Shown in pieces: positions 11,317 to 23,488 of a stretch of 64,000 nucleotides of DNA. The DNA is from Ciona intestinalis. Lineage: Eukaryota; Chordata; Ascidiacea; Phlebobranchia; Cionidae. Where the stretch lies: contig NC_020166.2 of NCBI RefSeq assembly GCF_000224145.3, positions 9,220,127 to 9,284,126 of the forward strand. Reading direction: 5' to 3'. The position numbers were made by a program, and so were the translations under genes. Each line of letters starts with the position of its first letter. Positions within the stretch are counted from its first letter, which is position 1. The notes under the pieces were generated by a model that saw only the letters and a list, made by a program, of their open reading frames with translations, did no database searches and was not told the DNA's origin.

Positions 11317-12400
11317 ATGCCGCCTGTGACGTCAAATATAGTATTGAGGGTATATGAGAGCCAGCCAAAAGTTGAAAAGAAAAAGCTTAGAAGTCCGAAA
11401 CGAACAAGAAAGTCACCGAGAAATAATCGAAAAAATGAACAAGATCTTAAACTTGATACGAAAGAAATATGTAAGTTAATTATTTAGTCGTATTATTTAT
11501 GGGTGAAAACTTACCGCGAGCCACTTTACGGGATTTAGGCGATTACCACTATACCACATAATTATTAAGTTACCCCCGACTGGATTGGAACTTCTAACAT
11601 TATATTCTTAATTTGGTTCATAGTGAATATGGGGATAAAAATATAGTGTTTTTGGACTTACACTTTAAATTACAGTTTTATAAACGAATCAATCTTTTAT
11701 TTTAAGGTGGCAACAGACTTGTGTACACTCGTGACTCTTTAATGGCATTCCGGGATTCCCCCACCTCGAGAGTTGCCCCCAGCCTCCCGATCATACCAGG
11801 AGTTACAGCACCCAGAGAACCAAAAGAAATGCCAGAAAGCTTGAAGTTAAAACTACAGAAGAAAGGTAAGAATATCTGGTGTGCAATGTTTGGTATAAAT
11901 TATTTTATTATTGGCACGTTATAATGGCTGTTATTTATGGTTAATTTTGCATTCTTTTCGTCCTATTATCTTTTTACGTTTCTTACTCTAACCGAAAAAA
12001 TTAATAAATTTTAAGTTGTTTGCTCGGTTCTTACCCACAGTTAAGCTTATGCATGCTAGCGTAGCGGGGTCGTTATAACATGGGCGTTGTTTCATACACC
12101 TCGTGGCAGCTTACGAGCTGCGACGTACGTCACTTTATGGGTATTTTAACATGACCCATTTTTATTTCCCCCCTTTCATTCACAGGAATTATAATCAAAG
12201 AAAATGTTCTACCACCTACGTCACAAAACGGCTCATTGACGTCACAAGTGGATTCAGTGACGTCACAAAAGGACCGCTCGAAGCAACAAAAGAAACCTCT
12301 GACGTCACAGAACACTTCACATACCTTAAAACTTTGTTCTTCTGACGTCACAAAGCCCCTATGTGACGCCTTTAACTCGTGCATGCTTCACGTGATTTAA
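11317..12400 (+). CDS. 4E-BP-like eIF4E-binding protein
   Basis: Three exons (11317-11470, 11707-11865, 12186-12400) in one frame give 175 residues. 4E-BPs bind eIF4E in the cytoplasm and block its binding to eIF4G, so they repress cap-dependent translation. The canonical YxxxxL-phi motif is YTRDSLM (residues 58-64). It is followed by AFRDSP and IIPGVTAP, matching the vertebrate 4E-BP run YDRKFLMECRNSP...IPGVTSP, so both the helix and the elbow loop region appear kept. Ser69-Pro70 sits at the Ser65-Pro site of human 4E-BP1. Unlike known 4E-BPs, the TTPGGT segment with the priming Thr37/Thr46 sites is absent, replaced by a basic N-terminus, and no C-terminal FEMDI-type TOS motif is seen. The C-terminal exon is TSQ-rich. 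C8orf88, another YSRDFLL protein, is an alternative relative, but the PGVTAP match favours 4E-BP. Confidence 0.7.
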
Positions 12401-12704
12401 ACCATCCGTATGACGTCATTATTACGTCACTAATTTAATTTAAAACTCCTGTACACAGTTTTATATCCTTTGAAATTCCACTCTTATACACCGCGTGTTC
12501 CGTTTCAATGCAAACTTGTCCATATATTTCCTATTTATTACTTAGTGTGTTTAAGCTAATAATTCGTTGAATTAGGTCACCACCCGCTTTACAATTGTTC
12601 TTTAATAATGGTATTTAATGCCGATAGCGCTGCGTGATTATGACGTCACAGGCGCATGCTCCTCACGTGCGCGACCTCATTGTTCTTTATTGTTAAACAA
12701 TAAA
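12401..12704 (+). other. 3' UTR of the 4E-BP-like gene
   Basis: The span runs from the stop codon to an AATAAA at 12699-12704. It contains several ACGTCA words and nothing else recognised. The UTR call rests on the poly(A) signal alone. Confidence 0.5.
12686..12704. promoter_or_regulatory. palindromic poly(A) signal, readable on both strands
   Basis: TTTATTGTTAAACAATAAA has perfect 9-bp arms around one base. It presents AATAAA to the plus-strand 4E-BP-like gene and, on the minus strand, to the convergent small membrane protein gene. Use by the second gene is an inference, since its stop codon is 800 bases away. Confidence 0.5.
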
Positions 12705-13515
12705 CGTTACTTGTGATAGTGGCGCGTTTCTGAGTAAGAGATTTATGGCGTAATTATGTAGTTAATGATTAGCTTAAGGCCACTACAGCGTAACCTATAC
12801 TCTACATATGTAAAGTACTACATTATGATACGAAATGAGACCTGGGATCATGTTTAGGTATCTATGTTGGGATTTAGGCCAAGTTGGCTCATTACCCTAA
12901 CACCAGTACTATGTTGACACTCCATATCGCATGGATCTCACCAGACGTTGAAGCCTGTCGCTTCCGCGAAGATGGTCCAGGGCTTTAATGGTAACATTAC
13001 AGCGTAATTCCTTTTATATTCAAGCTATCTTCGAAAACTAAAAAACATAGAAACAATATAAAACAAATGAACTGAAACACCCGCTTTGTGATGTCACACA
13101 ACCAATTTTTGACGCCGAAGCAAAAACGATTCGCGTAATAACGTCAAAATTTCCATTCGGCAGATGGCGCCCTTACCGTTCAAGGGGGGCAGGGGTTTCC
13201 GCTAGGTCCAACAGAAGTTGTTCTTCAGCGGTTCGCCATTTAGGCCGTAGGTATATCTATAGAAATGTTTGAATGTGTATAGCAAATTGTAAAACGATGG
13301 TTAAATCTGGTATAAAATGCAACATACTAATATACTATATTTTAATAACTCGTCTGTGGACATCCGAGTGGCAACCATGGTTAAGCCACTCAGGTTCCCA
13401 CCCACGAGAATATAAATAACCAAACCAACCAAAAGTCATGTATGCTTATCCACACACCATCATAGATTTAGAAACTCGACTGTCAATAAAAGTTTTATCA
13501 GCTGTTAGTTAAAAA
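12705..13515. other. convergent intergenic stretch with repeats
   Basis: No gene is seen. Positions 12775-12995 contain a diverged copy of the 'GAGGTCC...ATTACCCC' repeat, and 13330-13490 one copy of the ~124-bp repeat. Part of the span may be the 3' UTR of the minus-strand gene. Confidence 0.45.
13335..13490 (+). repeat. ~124-bp unit repeat, single copy
   Basis: It reads GAGTGGCAACCATGGTTAAG, then GTTCCCACCCACGAGAATAT, then AACCAAACCAACCAAA, in the same order as the tandem pairs at 54345-54560 and 59170-59415. Confidence 0.6.
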
Positions 13516-14114
13516 CTAACGAGTACATAGTTTTACCTCCACGTAAACTATTGTAGCTATGATAGCAAAGAACACGCCAACAATCGCAATATATAAGTTA
13601 ATTGGTCGTCCCATAAAACGAGACGAAACTCGGTTCTGTAATCTTTCAAGAGACCTTCGACCTCTTTCCTGAAATTTGCCTAAAAATATTAAAATGGTGT
13701 AAATTTTGGCATAAAAAGAAAAGAGCCTTTTTTATATATGCGAGGTCCTACGTGCCCTACGGCAGCTATAAGGGCACGTCAGGGGACCTGGGATTTAAGA
13801 CAGAGTATGCGCATTGCCCCCTAAAACGAAGATAATGCAGCCTGTTTAATCTATGTGGTTATAACCGTGATAGTAATTTTAAAACACTATATTTACTTAA
13901 GCTTGTAACCGTGTAACTTACAGTGCTAAATTGTAACCGCATTCTAATAGTTTGTTTTACCCCATGCTCCTTCTTGCATTCGCCGCGTCAGAGGTATTGC
14001 ACTATAGAATGAGTGGCGTTTGCTGCCACCTTCAGTAGTTTCCTTATCCTGTACCTCAACGTCTTTATCAGTATTGCTTGTTTCGGGGACATTATTCGCC
14101 TTTTCTGTTGCCAT
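13516..14114 (-). CDS. small single-pass membrane protein, unknown
   Basis: Minus-strand exons 13961-14114 and 13516-13679 join in phase to give 105 residues. The N-terminal half is acidic and polar (MATEKANNVPETSNTDKDVE). A basic, probably helical stretch follows (about 45-75, with SLERLQNRVSSRF). One hydrophobic segment (about 78-98, INLYIAIVGVFFAIIATIVY) lies near the C-terminus, which ends VEVKLCTR. There is no signal peptide, so a tail-anchored protein with a cytosolic N-terminus is the natural reading. The acceptor chosen restores phase with the GG/GTAAAA donor. A GAG/GTAAAA donor near the end of exon 2 could lead to a further exon not found here. I recognise no family. Confidence 0.55.
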
Positions 14115-15021
14115 TCTGTATACAAATATACATCGTATATTTAAAGTTTTAGTGCCAAACATCAGATGTTCGAGTAGTAAAATTCGGAATATTTTTATTT
14201 AGTTAAATGTGATATGATAATAAACCATCACGGTAAATGAACTTGTACGGTATTAAAGTATACTCGCTTACCTGTTTTTAGTATAAATAGGGATAAACTA
14301 CGCACTTATACTAATTTTTTGTCTTAATGCAAAAAAAGTTTTCTGATTTAAAAATATATAATTTACGAATAGCATTGTGACGAAAGAATCTTGTGTTTGA
14401 CGTCATCTGGGTGGTATAAAAATGGTATAAAAAATTCTAATAACAAACTTAATATACATTTTATTTAAAATTGTGGGTGAAACTATTTATTTGTAATCAA
14501 TTAGGTTTTGGAGCTTAACAGAGAAATTCCGTTGCCAGCTTCGAATACAGATTGTTGAAAAACTGCCAATGTTTCCGGTTATTGCTGAAAATATTTTGTT
14601 AATCAAGTACCATGACAACTTAACGATACTTTGTGTGCCTATAAATACGTACGTCATTAGCTCTAGAACGAATGGCGGTGTGTTTGTGGTAATCTGTAAT
14701 TATCATTCACTCCGACGTGTAAATGGCCTTGGGCAAAAGAAAGCGACACAGATTCGTTGTTTCACCGCTCTCGAAAGTCCAAGTTTCTTGATCATAAAAA
14801 GAGTTGTTAAAGCATTATTGTTTAACGAGTTTCGTAGGTCAAAATAATTCACTTGGTGAACAGCGACAGTTTTTTGTTGAACCTCAATTTGGCATGGTGA
14901 GTTTATAAAAGTTTACGAAAAAGCAAAGTGGTATATGAAAGAAAAAATATGTAAAGAAATGTATTTGTTTTAGTGTGAAAATGTATATGATCACTTAGCG
15001 TAAAAAGAAGGTAGATTCATA
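14115..15021. other. divergent intergenic region
   Basis: This lies between two divergent genes and so probably holds both promoters. It is AT-rich. A frame of 92 codons at 14569-14847 has no coding character and no clear splice partner, and I do not call it. Confidence 0.4.
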
Positions 15022-18000
15022 ATGAAAATTAAAGGCAAATCTGCCAAAACTGTTAAAGCTAAATCTAAAGCCCCAAAAGAGAAAAGTAAATCTAAAGCTG
15101 TCAAAGTTAAAACGAAAAAGGATAAAAAAGTACGAAAGTCAAGAAAACCTAAACAAAAATCGGAAACTAAAGCACGAAGTAGAAGTAACTCAAGAGATTC
15201 TTCCAGAAATTCAAGAAATAATTCGTCACGGCGAAAAAAGAAGAAAACTAAAAAAAAGGTCAGTATATGTTAAACAAACCCCAACGTGGGCTAAAAAATA
15301 TCAACGATACAAACATCTATGACAAAACTACATAGAAACCTAACTTTCATTAATTATACGTCACCTCCGTAACAAGGGACGCTAATTTCGAATGTTACAG
15401 AACGTTTTTCGTGATTAGGTTAAAAAAGAAAAGAAAAAACAATCTGACGATGTCATCATCGATCAACCACGAAGGAACAGTAGCCTTGGTTCGCGCGAAT
15501 CAGGACGTATTGCTAAACCAGAACGTCCATGGTATAAGAAGAAACGAAGTAAAAAAGATCCAATCGTTTATTCTTGTTGTGGATTTTGTAGTCTTGGTGC
15601 TGGGAGTTTGCTAACGGGCCTTATATATATTGTAAGTAAAATGATACTTTACTAATAACTTAATAACACCTACCGCCAACCTCTAACACTTTACAATTTA
15701 CACCAGCCTAATCTGTAACGTATTGGAGTCTTCACTCGTGCCTATTCATATTTATGGAGGTTTTACCAATCCATTCTGATCACAGGGGTTATGTATTGGA
15801 TACACAGTGTTACGGGTGAGTGACTTCAGACAAACCAGTGGACGAAAGTCGACAATTTGGTCGAGCTCAGATGGAATCTTTATGAACATTTGGAGGATTA
15901 TGTTGATAGTAGGAATGGGGTCGGCAGCCTTGAATATGTTGGGAGCTCTTGTTATAATGATTGCTTCGTGCATATGGGGACAAAAGGTAAGTTAAGCTTA
16001 AGGTTTTTATGGAAAAAAACTTTTGGCTCTATACCTAAATTTGTTTTATTCTGTATAACTGAGGTCCTAGTCAGAAGACTTTGGATTTAAGACAGTTTGC
16101 CCTCAACTCCTACACCCCAATTCTTGTACTTTATATTATTGCAAACATAAGTACGATTATCATATGTTTTATTCAAGCTATGCTACTTTGTTATACATGC
16201 TAACATGCTATCAACTGTACATTATGTTCTTAGGAACATTACATCAAGATGAGAAACTCTTCAATTATTTGGATGGTAGTTACTGCCATTGCTATTATAT
16301 TCAATGTGGGTGAAGCTGTTTATGTGACGATTATTCCTTGGAAAGAACTCAACCCTCATGATTCAAATCCTTATTCACCAACCAACTATCATCATTATTC
16401 AAAGATAAAGAACAACATGGCTACCTTGTGGGGCCTTACTGGCTGCCACATTGTATTTTATGTAAGTACAATGTTTATATGTAAGCACCTACCATGGGGT
16501 GGCAAGGTGGGCAGGCCTACTCTGGATTTTTGTGCACTGCATTACTGAGTAAACATTGTAAGTCTGAAAAAGATATTCCTGGCCCTTTTTTTAAGAGCTT
16601 TAAGGGGTTAATATTTGCCTATTAGCAATAAGATATCATCGTTCAGTGTCTTGTTTAAGAACACACTACTTCTATTTGGATGAACAAATAGCCTGGTGCC
16701 ATAGCTAACCTACCTATAGCCCAAAATATAAAAGTTTAAAGCTTAACTTTTGCTATCAGTATCAATATTAGGGCTAATGTGACCTTGGATTTTAACTATC
16801 ACTAACTGCCTGCAATTGTAAGAGTCCAGCAGTTGTAATTGTGTGGCTGACTAACACATATACTTTTTCTTCATGTCAACAGATATACCTCATAATAGTG
16901 GTAATATCATACCTACGCCTCCTTAAATACAAAGGAGCTCCAAAAGTAGGAGTTGATCCAACAGGTAGCGATGAAGAGGTTGTTGGGGTGTTGAAACGAT
17001 CTTCTCAACAAAGTTCATTCAATGAAAGAAGAAGTAAAGATGTTTTACCTTTTTCCTTTTTGTCTATATATCTCTGTATTACTGTAGATCATAAATTTGA
17101 CCATAATCTACTTATTCCTGGCAAAAAATATGGGGGGATTACTTTATTAGCAATATTTTAACACCATATATTCAATTTTGAAAAGAAAGAGTGTTTGTAT
17201 CTAGACCAGAATTCATGAAGCAGCATATGACATTACCTCTGCTCGTGACCTTGTTGCTTAAAAGGGCAAATTGTTAAATTTATGTATATCATATTAAATA
17301 TAACATATGTAAATACACTCCTTCAATGAAAGGGAAATAAGAAAGTTGGTTCTTACTTATTCCTCCTGTCTAAATACTTTTAAATGACTGTTTTCCACAT
17401 TTTTTTTTGATCACAATCTATTACACAGTTACATGATTGTGAAATACTTTTAGCACACAGACAAAATTTCCTTGGATAGTATACATCACATTAGAACAAT
17501 GCATAACTTAAGTACAGACTTGGATGTTAAAACTTATAACATAAATAAATATCTACTTTAAAATCTTGTTAAAAACATCTGAGTTTCCTAAATGCAGGTT
17601 TTGTTTATGAGCATGTTATTATTATGACATCATAATGTTGCACAACAAATTTAGGTCAAAGGTCAAATATGTCGCAGCAAAGTGAACAAGCCAGTTCTTA
17701 TGCCTCAAGGTAGTTATGGTCTATTTATAGTGTGGTGTTCTTGTTATATTGTATACAACTATACTCTAAAACTAAATACATTATTAATGCCTAGGGTGTG
17801 TGACCTATTATTATTATTAAAAAAATATACAAGAATGCAATTGGGCTAAGCTGTAAGTTTATGCTTAGGAATATGACCTTTATTGTTAACACAACTATTT
17901 AAAGGGAAATATTTTAGGTAAATATGTCCTGAGGTTTTACCTAAAAAGATACATATTGGAAAGTTATGTAATGTCATATTGGCTGATAAAATCTATTCTT

Positions 18001-21000
18001 TACAAATACAGTACTTACTTACAAACTATTAAAAGTTGATCTGTTTTCTTTGGGTGAGGTCCTATGAGAAACTTACCAGGGTACCTGAGATTTATGCCAG
18101 GGTTTACCTATTACCCCAACTTTATATGCACATTCTGCTCTGTAAGTGTGATTTCCTACAATAAGCAATATATTACCTATTGCCACCTACAATGGGCATA
18201 GTAGCTTGTATGCATTTTTAATTAAAAGCAGGGGAACTAGGGATTATTAACTCATGAATTTAATTTATGTTATATGTTGTTATTATAGTGCTGACTTATA
18301 TCGTTCAACGTATGGAAATCCTGCCTTCATACCTGATAACACTTATGAAAACTGGCCGAAAAAGGATGATGCTGCAAAAAGTGATGTCACAGTTGTAGAA
18401 ATGCCGAGTCGAGCCGTTGCGGATGAAGCAAAGTCAGCAACGTCGAGTATCTATGATCTGCCGCCAGAGGAGCAATATGATGGTAATTTGATTGACAGCT
18501 ATGTAACTATTTAACTATTCATCCTTGTTTGGCTCTTTAAACTTTTATTAACTGTGTACTCAGTTTTTATTTTAGTTACTACTTTAGTGTATTCCTAATT
18601 TAAAAACTACATCTTAATTTACCATTGTGTGGTATCATTCATTATGAGTTATAACATAAGTGTCTTTTTAGTTCGTATATACCATACACACATGATGTGT
18701 TCATGCATATATATACATGTATATACATTAATGTGTTTAAACTTTAAAACAGACACACCAGTCGAACCAAAGAAAGAAGAAAATAAAAGTAAAGAAAAAC
18801 CAAAGGTTTGTAGTATACCTACTCTACCTTGTAAATGGTGGGTGACCCAAAGGTTACCAGGTTCAAAACCCACCAACTTTAGTTCTGTATTGATTCCTTT
18901 GTTTTACTTGTTTTATTTCACAGCCTGAGACAAAGGTTGAACAAAAGCCTCCATCTGTTTCCAAAACTTTGGATATCGAATCGAACTCTTTAAAACGACA
19001 AGAAGCAAAAATAAAGTCAAGTAAGTTCTGTACAATTTATAGTTGTGAAGATTGTGGTAATTAAAATAACAAAAAGTAGGACATATTGTACTTTGTGCAC
19101 AGTATATATTATTACGCAAGGGGTGATAGGAAACTCATGCTTACATAGTTACGTCCCAAGTCTCCTGGAAAACCATGCAGGACCTCACCATTATGGAACA
19201 TAAATAATTAGGCACTGTCAAGTATGCTATGGTCTTCATATTTGTTTTGCTTTAAAATCTTCAATAATAACTATTGTGCATGTTAGTTGCAATACATCAT
19301 GCAGTCCATAGTTGTACAATGTATATTTACATATATTCTTAACCAATCAGTTTATAATAAAATGTGCCCATTTAATAGAGCTCCGCTCTCTTGTCCACAC
19401 TTTTTAGACTAGAGTTATTAGACACTGAACATTAAGATATAGTTCATAATTGTTCTGTTGTTTTAAATACTTTAATCATTATTTAGGCACTGTGACATCA
19501 TCAGTGACATCAACCCTTCCACCAATCCTAAAGAAGTCGACCTTACCCCGACATTCCAACTCATTCGAGTCTAAAACTCGCCCGATAAAACCCATGACAC
19601 GAAGACCGCCTGTGAAGCAACCCCCAAAGAAGGCTGAGCCAGTTAAACCTGACATTCAACCTGAAGTTGTGTCAAAGTTTTTTAAGAGGTTGGAGTCGGA
19701 ACGATCGCATCCGAATGGTGGAAATCCTATGGAAGAAATGTTTAGGTCTGTACGCACACTTTGATTCTATTAGAAGACTATCTTAATAAAAATTAAACAT
19801 AAATGGCTCATTTGTTTTCTGCGTCTAATGACCACCCTTATTTTTTCCAACTAAATGTGATTTTTTTAAAGCGTGTTTTAACAACTCTTATTTTGTCGCT
19901 ATTTGTTGTCTTTTCATTTAAAATATTTTTAAATCTTTGCTACCGTAATCGAAGACAAATGAAGTTATTAATATTAGTATTGTTCAGGTTGTTTGGAGGA
20001 AGTTTGTGTGACCAACATCCAGAGAACTGTGAGAGGTGGGTTGTCTTAGTTATCTGTATATAAACTGTCACTGTCTGGCATATTAAACTTGTTTAGCTCT
20101 TTTGGCATTTATTTGGGTATCATCTTAATATAAACTGTTGCTAACAGGCTTATTACAAGTGTAAGTCTAAAAATACTGGCATTTTTATGTAACCAATCAT
20201 AAGCGATGAAAAAAGATCCCTCTCAGATTTATCCTATGTGCCTGACAGCAATGGTTTATATACTAATACATGTTGCCCTGTTTTTAAAATAGTTCTTCTG
20301 TCATCTTCCTTTAAGATCTCCGTTAAAACAGTTCCATAACATAGAAGGGTTTTGTTTTGCTTGCTTGGTGCCTAAGATTTACTTATTGATTACTTGTTTA
20401 CCCAAAAAGTTACCTTGCATGAACAATATACATTTATCACCTTTATACTTTACCATTTACTTCTCCAGGTATCTTAAATCATACAAAGATGTTCGTTCAA
20501 GGACAAGCCATATAAGTTCAGTGCGAGATCCATTTGAATATGAGGTGAATCCTCCACCACCGGTTGCTCAACAACCTCAACCACAGCAGTTTCCATTATT
20601 AGGTTAGTTATGTTTAGTGTGTTGTGTTAATAGGTGTTGTAGCACAGTGATTAGGGCCCATCTCATAATCAGAAAATAAAGAGTTCCGAGATCAATGCTG
20701 CTTACATTGTGGGTGTATGTTGAGCAAGTTCCTATGTAACAAATGTTCCAGCCCAGTGGTCACTTCAAAATTCACTGTAACTGAAAAGCAGACATGAAAA
20801 GCAGGTTACATTTTTGTTCAATTGACCTATTATATATTAGTATTTAGGCACTATCCTATTATATATGGATGAGGTCCTGCAGCGTGGTATGTGATGGGTC
20901 CTAGAAAATAGGCCAGAATCGGTATGTTATCCAAAGACCCTGGGTGCTACCATTTTGTGTGTACAATTAAGACCAGTACGAATATAAATAATTTTGTACA

Positions 21001-23488
21001 AACAATTTTTTTCCAGCCGATGACATATACACCGATCATTCAATGTATGGAGGTTATAATGATCATTCATTACATCACAATGATCGATTCTACCGTCATC
21101 AATTTCACAACTTCAACCGACCGGAACCTGTTAATGGTTTCCGGCCCCAGTCACGGGTCACCGGTTATCGGCCTCCACCAAAACCACTCATGCGTGAACC
21201 CCCTCGTAACTATTACCCGGAACCGCCGCCTCCTTACCCCATGCATCATTACCCCTATTCAACCCACAGCAATAACTACTATGATGACAGTATATATTAT
21301 GACAGCGAATGCAGCATGTGTGAATACGGGAGTATATACGGTGACTATGGGTCGTATTATGGAAGTTACGGTGAATTTTACCCACCCAACCCACCATCAC
21401 ATAGTTTACCCCCAAATTACCCTACCCCAACCCCACACACATTGCCCCCAAATTACCCCAAGCACCCCCCTTACACCCCTTCACGGCGCACTAGTGGAAC
21501 AAGCATTACCCCAACTTGGTTTCCCCTACAAGAAGATGACTATTCCATCTACCCATCACCCCCACCCACCTTTAAACGAAGCAAAAGCCTCCCAAATATC
21601 CAGGACCCGCTAAAAATGAGACCTCCATCTTACTTAAGTGAGGACAGGGCGCCGGTATCTCCAGCTTTTGTCGTTCCCTCGCCACGGGAAGCTACAAGAG
21701 TTAGCAGATCTTCTTCATTTGCTGATGACCATCTGCCTGAGGTCATCCAGGATGAGAGAAGAGTAAGTAACTACAGTGGATACCATACAGGTGATCTTAG
21801 GAACAGAACTTCCCACACTGCTGATGGTTCAAGAAGTTTCAAACGAGAAAGGACGAAGAGTTTTTCCGAAACATCACGGTAAACATTGTTTCTGTTCAGT
21901 TTCTTTTATGATGCATTGGTGTTGTGGTAATGCCAAACAAAGGATGTTAGGAGTTAGCCAAGCAAAGAATGTCAGGTGGTTGATCTATCGATCCAGTATA
22001 GTTGCACCATTATGGGAGCCGCAAATTACCTATATGTTTAGTAAGACGGCAGGAGTTGTATAAATTATAACCCGATTACGTTTTACAGTGATTATGACAA
22101 CTCCAAAGTTGTATGGAAAAGTATCATTTATTCAGATTTGCTGTATAAACTGAAAAATAACTGAATCTGCCAATATATAGCCTTGTAGCATTAAACTAAC
22201 AGCGTATGAACCTTGTCTGACCTCAAATTAATATTAACAATGTTTATACTTGACAGTCGCGCTTCATTTAACATCGGTGACGATGCTTCAAACTACGAGG
22301 AACTGGGGAGTATTTATTCGACATTCAACCTCATTAGCTCCCCCGGTGGTAGACCTCCTATGCGACCGAAGTCTTCAGCATCACAGAGATTATCCTCAGA
22401 TTTTCCATCTAGGTTTGTATATCACAATAATTTAGTGCCAGATGTTCATGTATGGATACACAAATATACATATCACCTACAAGTTAATATACATGGGAAC
22501 TCGTAAGCTGGCACAGGTGTATAAATTCTTGTGTTATAACAACTGTCGTTTTCCGGCCACCTTGAGGATAAACAAGTAACATTTATTCATTTTTTATATA
22601 AGGTTTTTATTCTCTTTTATTGTTCAATTTGTTAGTAAACAATGAATATTCACTCCTGAAGGGAATTTTTACTGTTAGAAACATGTTTAAAAATCATGAG
22701 ATTTAGGTGTTAATAGTACTCCATCTTATCGACCAGTACTATATGTTAATTTTACCACAATATTCAGGAACCCTCGTTTACCCCCTCGTAGCCCAGTGAT
22801 TCCACCAAGGGTGCCATCATTTGGGGGTCATGACCCCTATCCTGATAAACACATCAGCAAGGAACGTCCAAGCTCAATTTTACGAAGCAGTGAATCGTCA
22901 CTGGATGGGACAAAAGCGCTGGTACCGTATAAAGGAAAGTCCCCGGTAAAAACTGTTTATTTCTTAAGGTTTTAGGTCATGAAGAAGTACCTTGCACCTT
23001 ATATGTAGATTTACTTGTACTGTGAGGCTGTGTAATAGGATGTATAACTAATGGCATATGAATGCATACACATATTTGAAGCTTTATTATTTTATACTTA
23101 TCTTGTGCAAAACAAACAGTTGTATAAGTAGTAACCCAACCCATTAGTTAGCAATTTAGCCTACATATGAATATATCATGAGTGCAATAGGCTGGTTTTC
23201 AACACACATGGTGTTTGAGTGGATGCATGGATAAAAGATGTATTCCTGTGGTCCGGAAAACATTATTTATTACTTAATTCATAATTTTCAGAATCATTTT
23301 CAAAGATCGAAGTCATTTCGCTTCAGTGATCAACATTCAGACAAGGAGTTAAAAACAAAACAGGTAACATGAACGTACCAACTATTGTGTTAAAACTTTC
23401 CTATTTATTTAAGCCACAGCTTTATTATCATACAAACTATTCCACACAGGTGAAATTTGGCAGCACACCAAATCTACATCATATTTGA
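15022..23488 (+). CDS. four-pass membrane protein with long cytoplasmic tail
   Basis: Seventeen exons join in phase to 1058 residues: 15022-15258, 15419-15631, 15786-15986, 16234-16461, 16883-17033, 17655-17709, 18289-18482, 18753-18805, 18924-19020, 19487-19745, 19988-20035, 20469-20602, 21017-21878, 22257-22412, 22768-22945, 23292-23363, 23450-23488. Residues 1-125 are Lys/Arg/Ser-rich. Four hydrophobic segments follow at about 130-160, 180-213, 224-252 and 280-307; the loop between 3 and 4 carries aromatic and Pro residues. About 750 residues of tail follow, Pro-rich in the middle, with a Tyr/Gly/Pro stretch in exon 13 (SIYGDYGSYYGSYGEFY). Several basophilic phosphosite-like words occur (KRSKSLP, RTKSFS, RRASF, QRSKSF); RSKSLP fits the 14-3-3 mode I pattern. 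The C-terminus is FGSTPNLHHI. With no signal peptide, both ends should be cytosolic. The layout recalls junction or scaffold membrane proteins, but I cannot name the family. Confidence 0.8.
18045..18125 (+). repeat. 'GAGGTCC...ATTACCCC' dispersed repeat
   Basis: About 80 bp run from GGGTGAGGTCCTATGAG to TTTACCTATTACCCCAAC. Relatives occur at 13740-13815, 20865-20925, 56285-56350, 56515-56595 and 57090-57135. It is likely part of a larger non-autonomous element. Confidence 0.5.
20632..20830 (+). mobile_element. SINE, 5' part
   Basis: The head starts at GTAGCACAGTGATTAGGGCC (A-box-like), followed by a B-box-like GTTCCGAGATCAATGC and the central CCCAGTGGTCACT word. The usual tail is missing. 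It lies between exons 12 and 13 of the four-pass protein gene. Confidence 0.55.
22600..22745 (+). mobile_element. degraded foldback MITE copy
   Basis: The core word TTAGTAAACAATGAATATTC and the distal end CATCTTATCGACCAGTACTA are recognisable; the rest is strongly diverged. Confidence 0.35.

Noticed and set aside
14569-14847. 92-codon plus-strand frame upstream of the four-pass gene
   Set aside because: No matching splice sites toward the gene and no domain; at best a 5' UTR piece.
20924-21613. 229-codon frame overlapping exon 13 of the four-pass gene
   Set aside because: It is a different plus-strand frame of the same low-complexity exon; the true frame runs in phase through seventeen exons.
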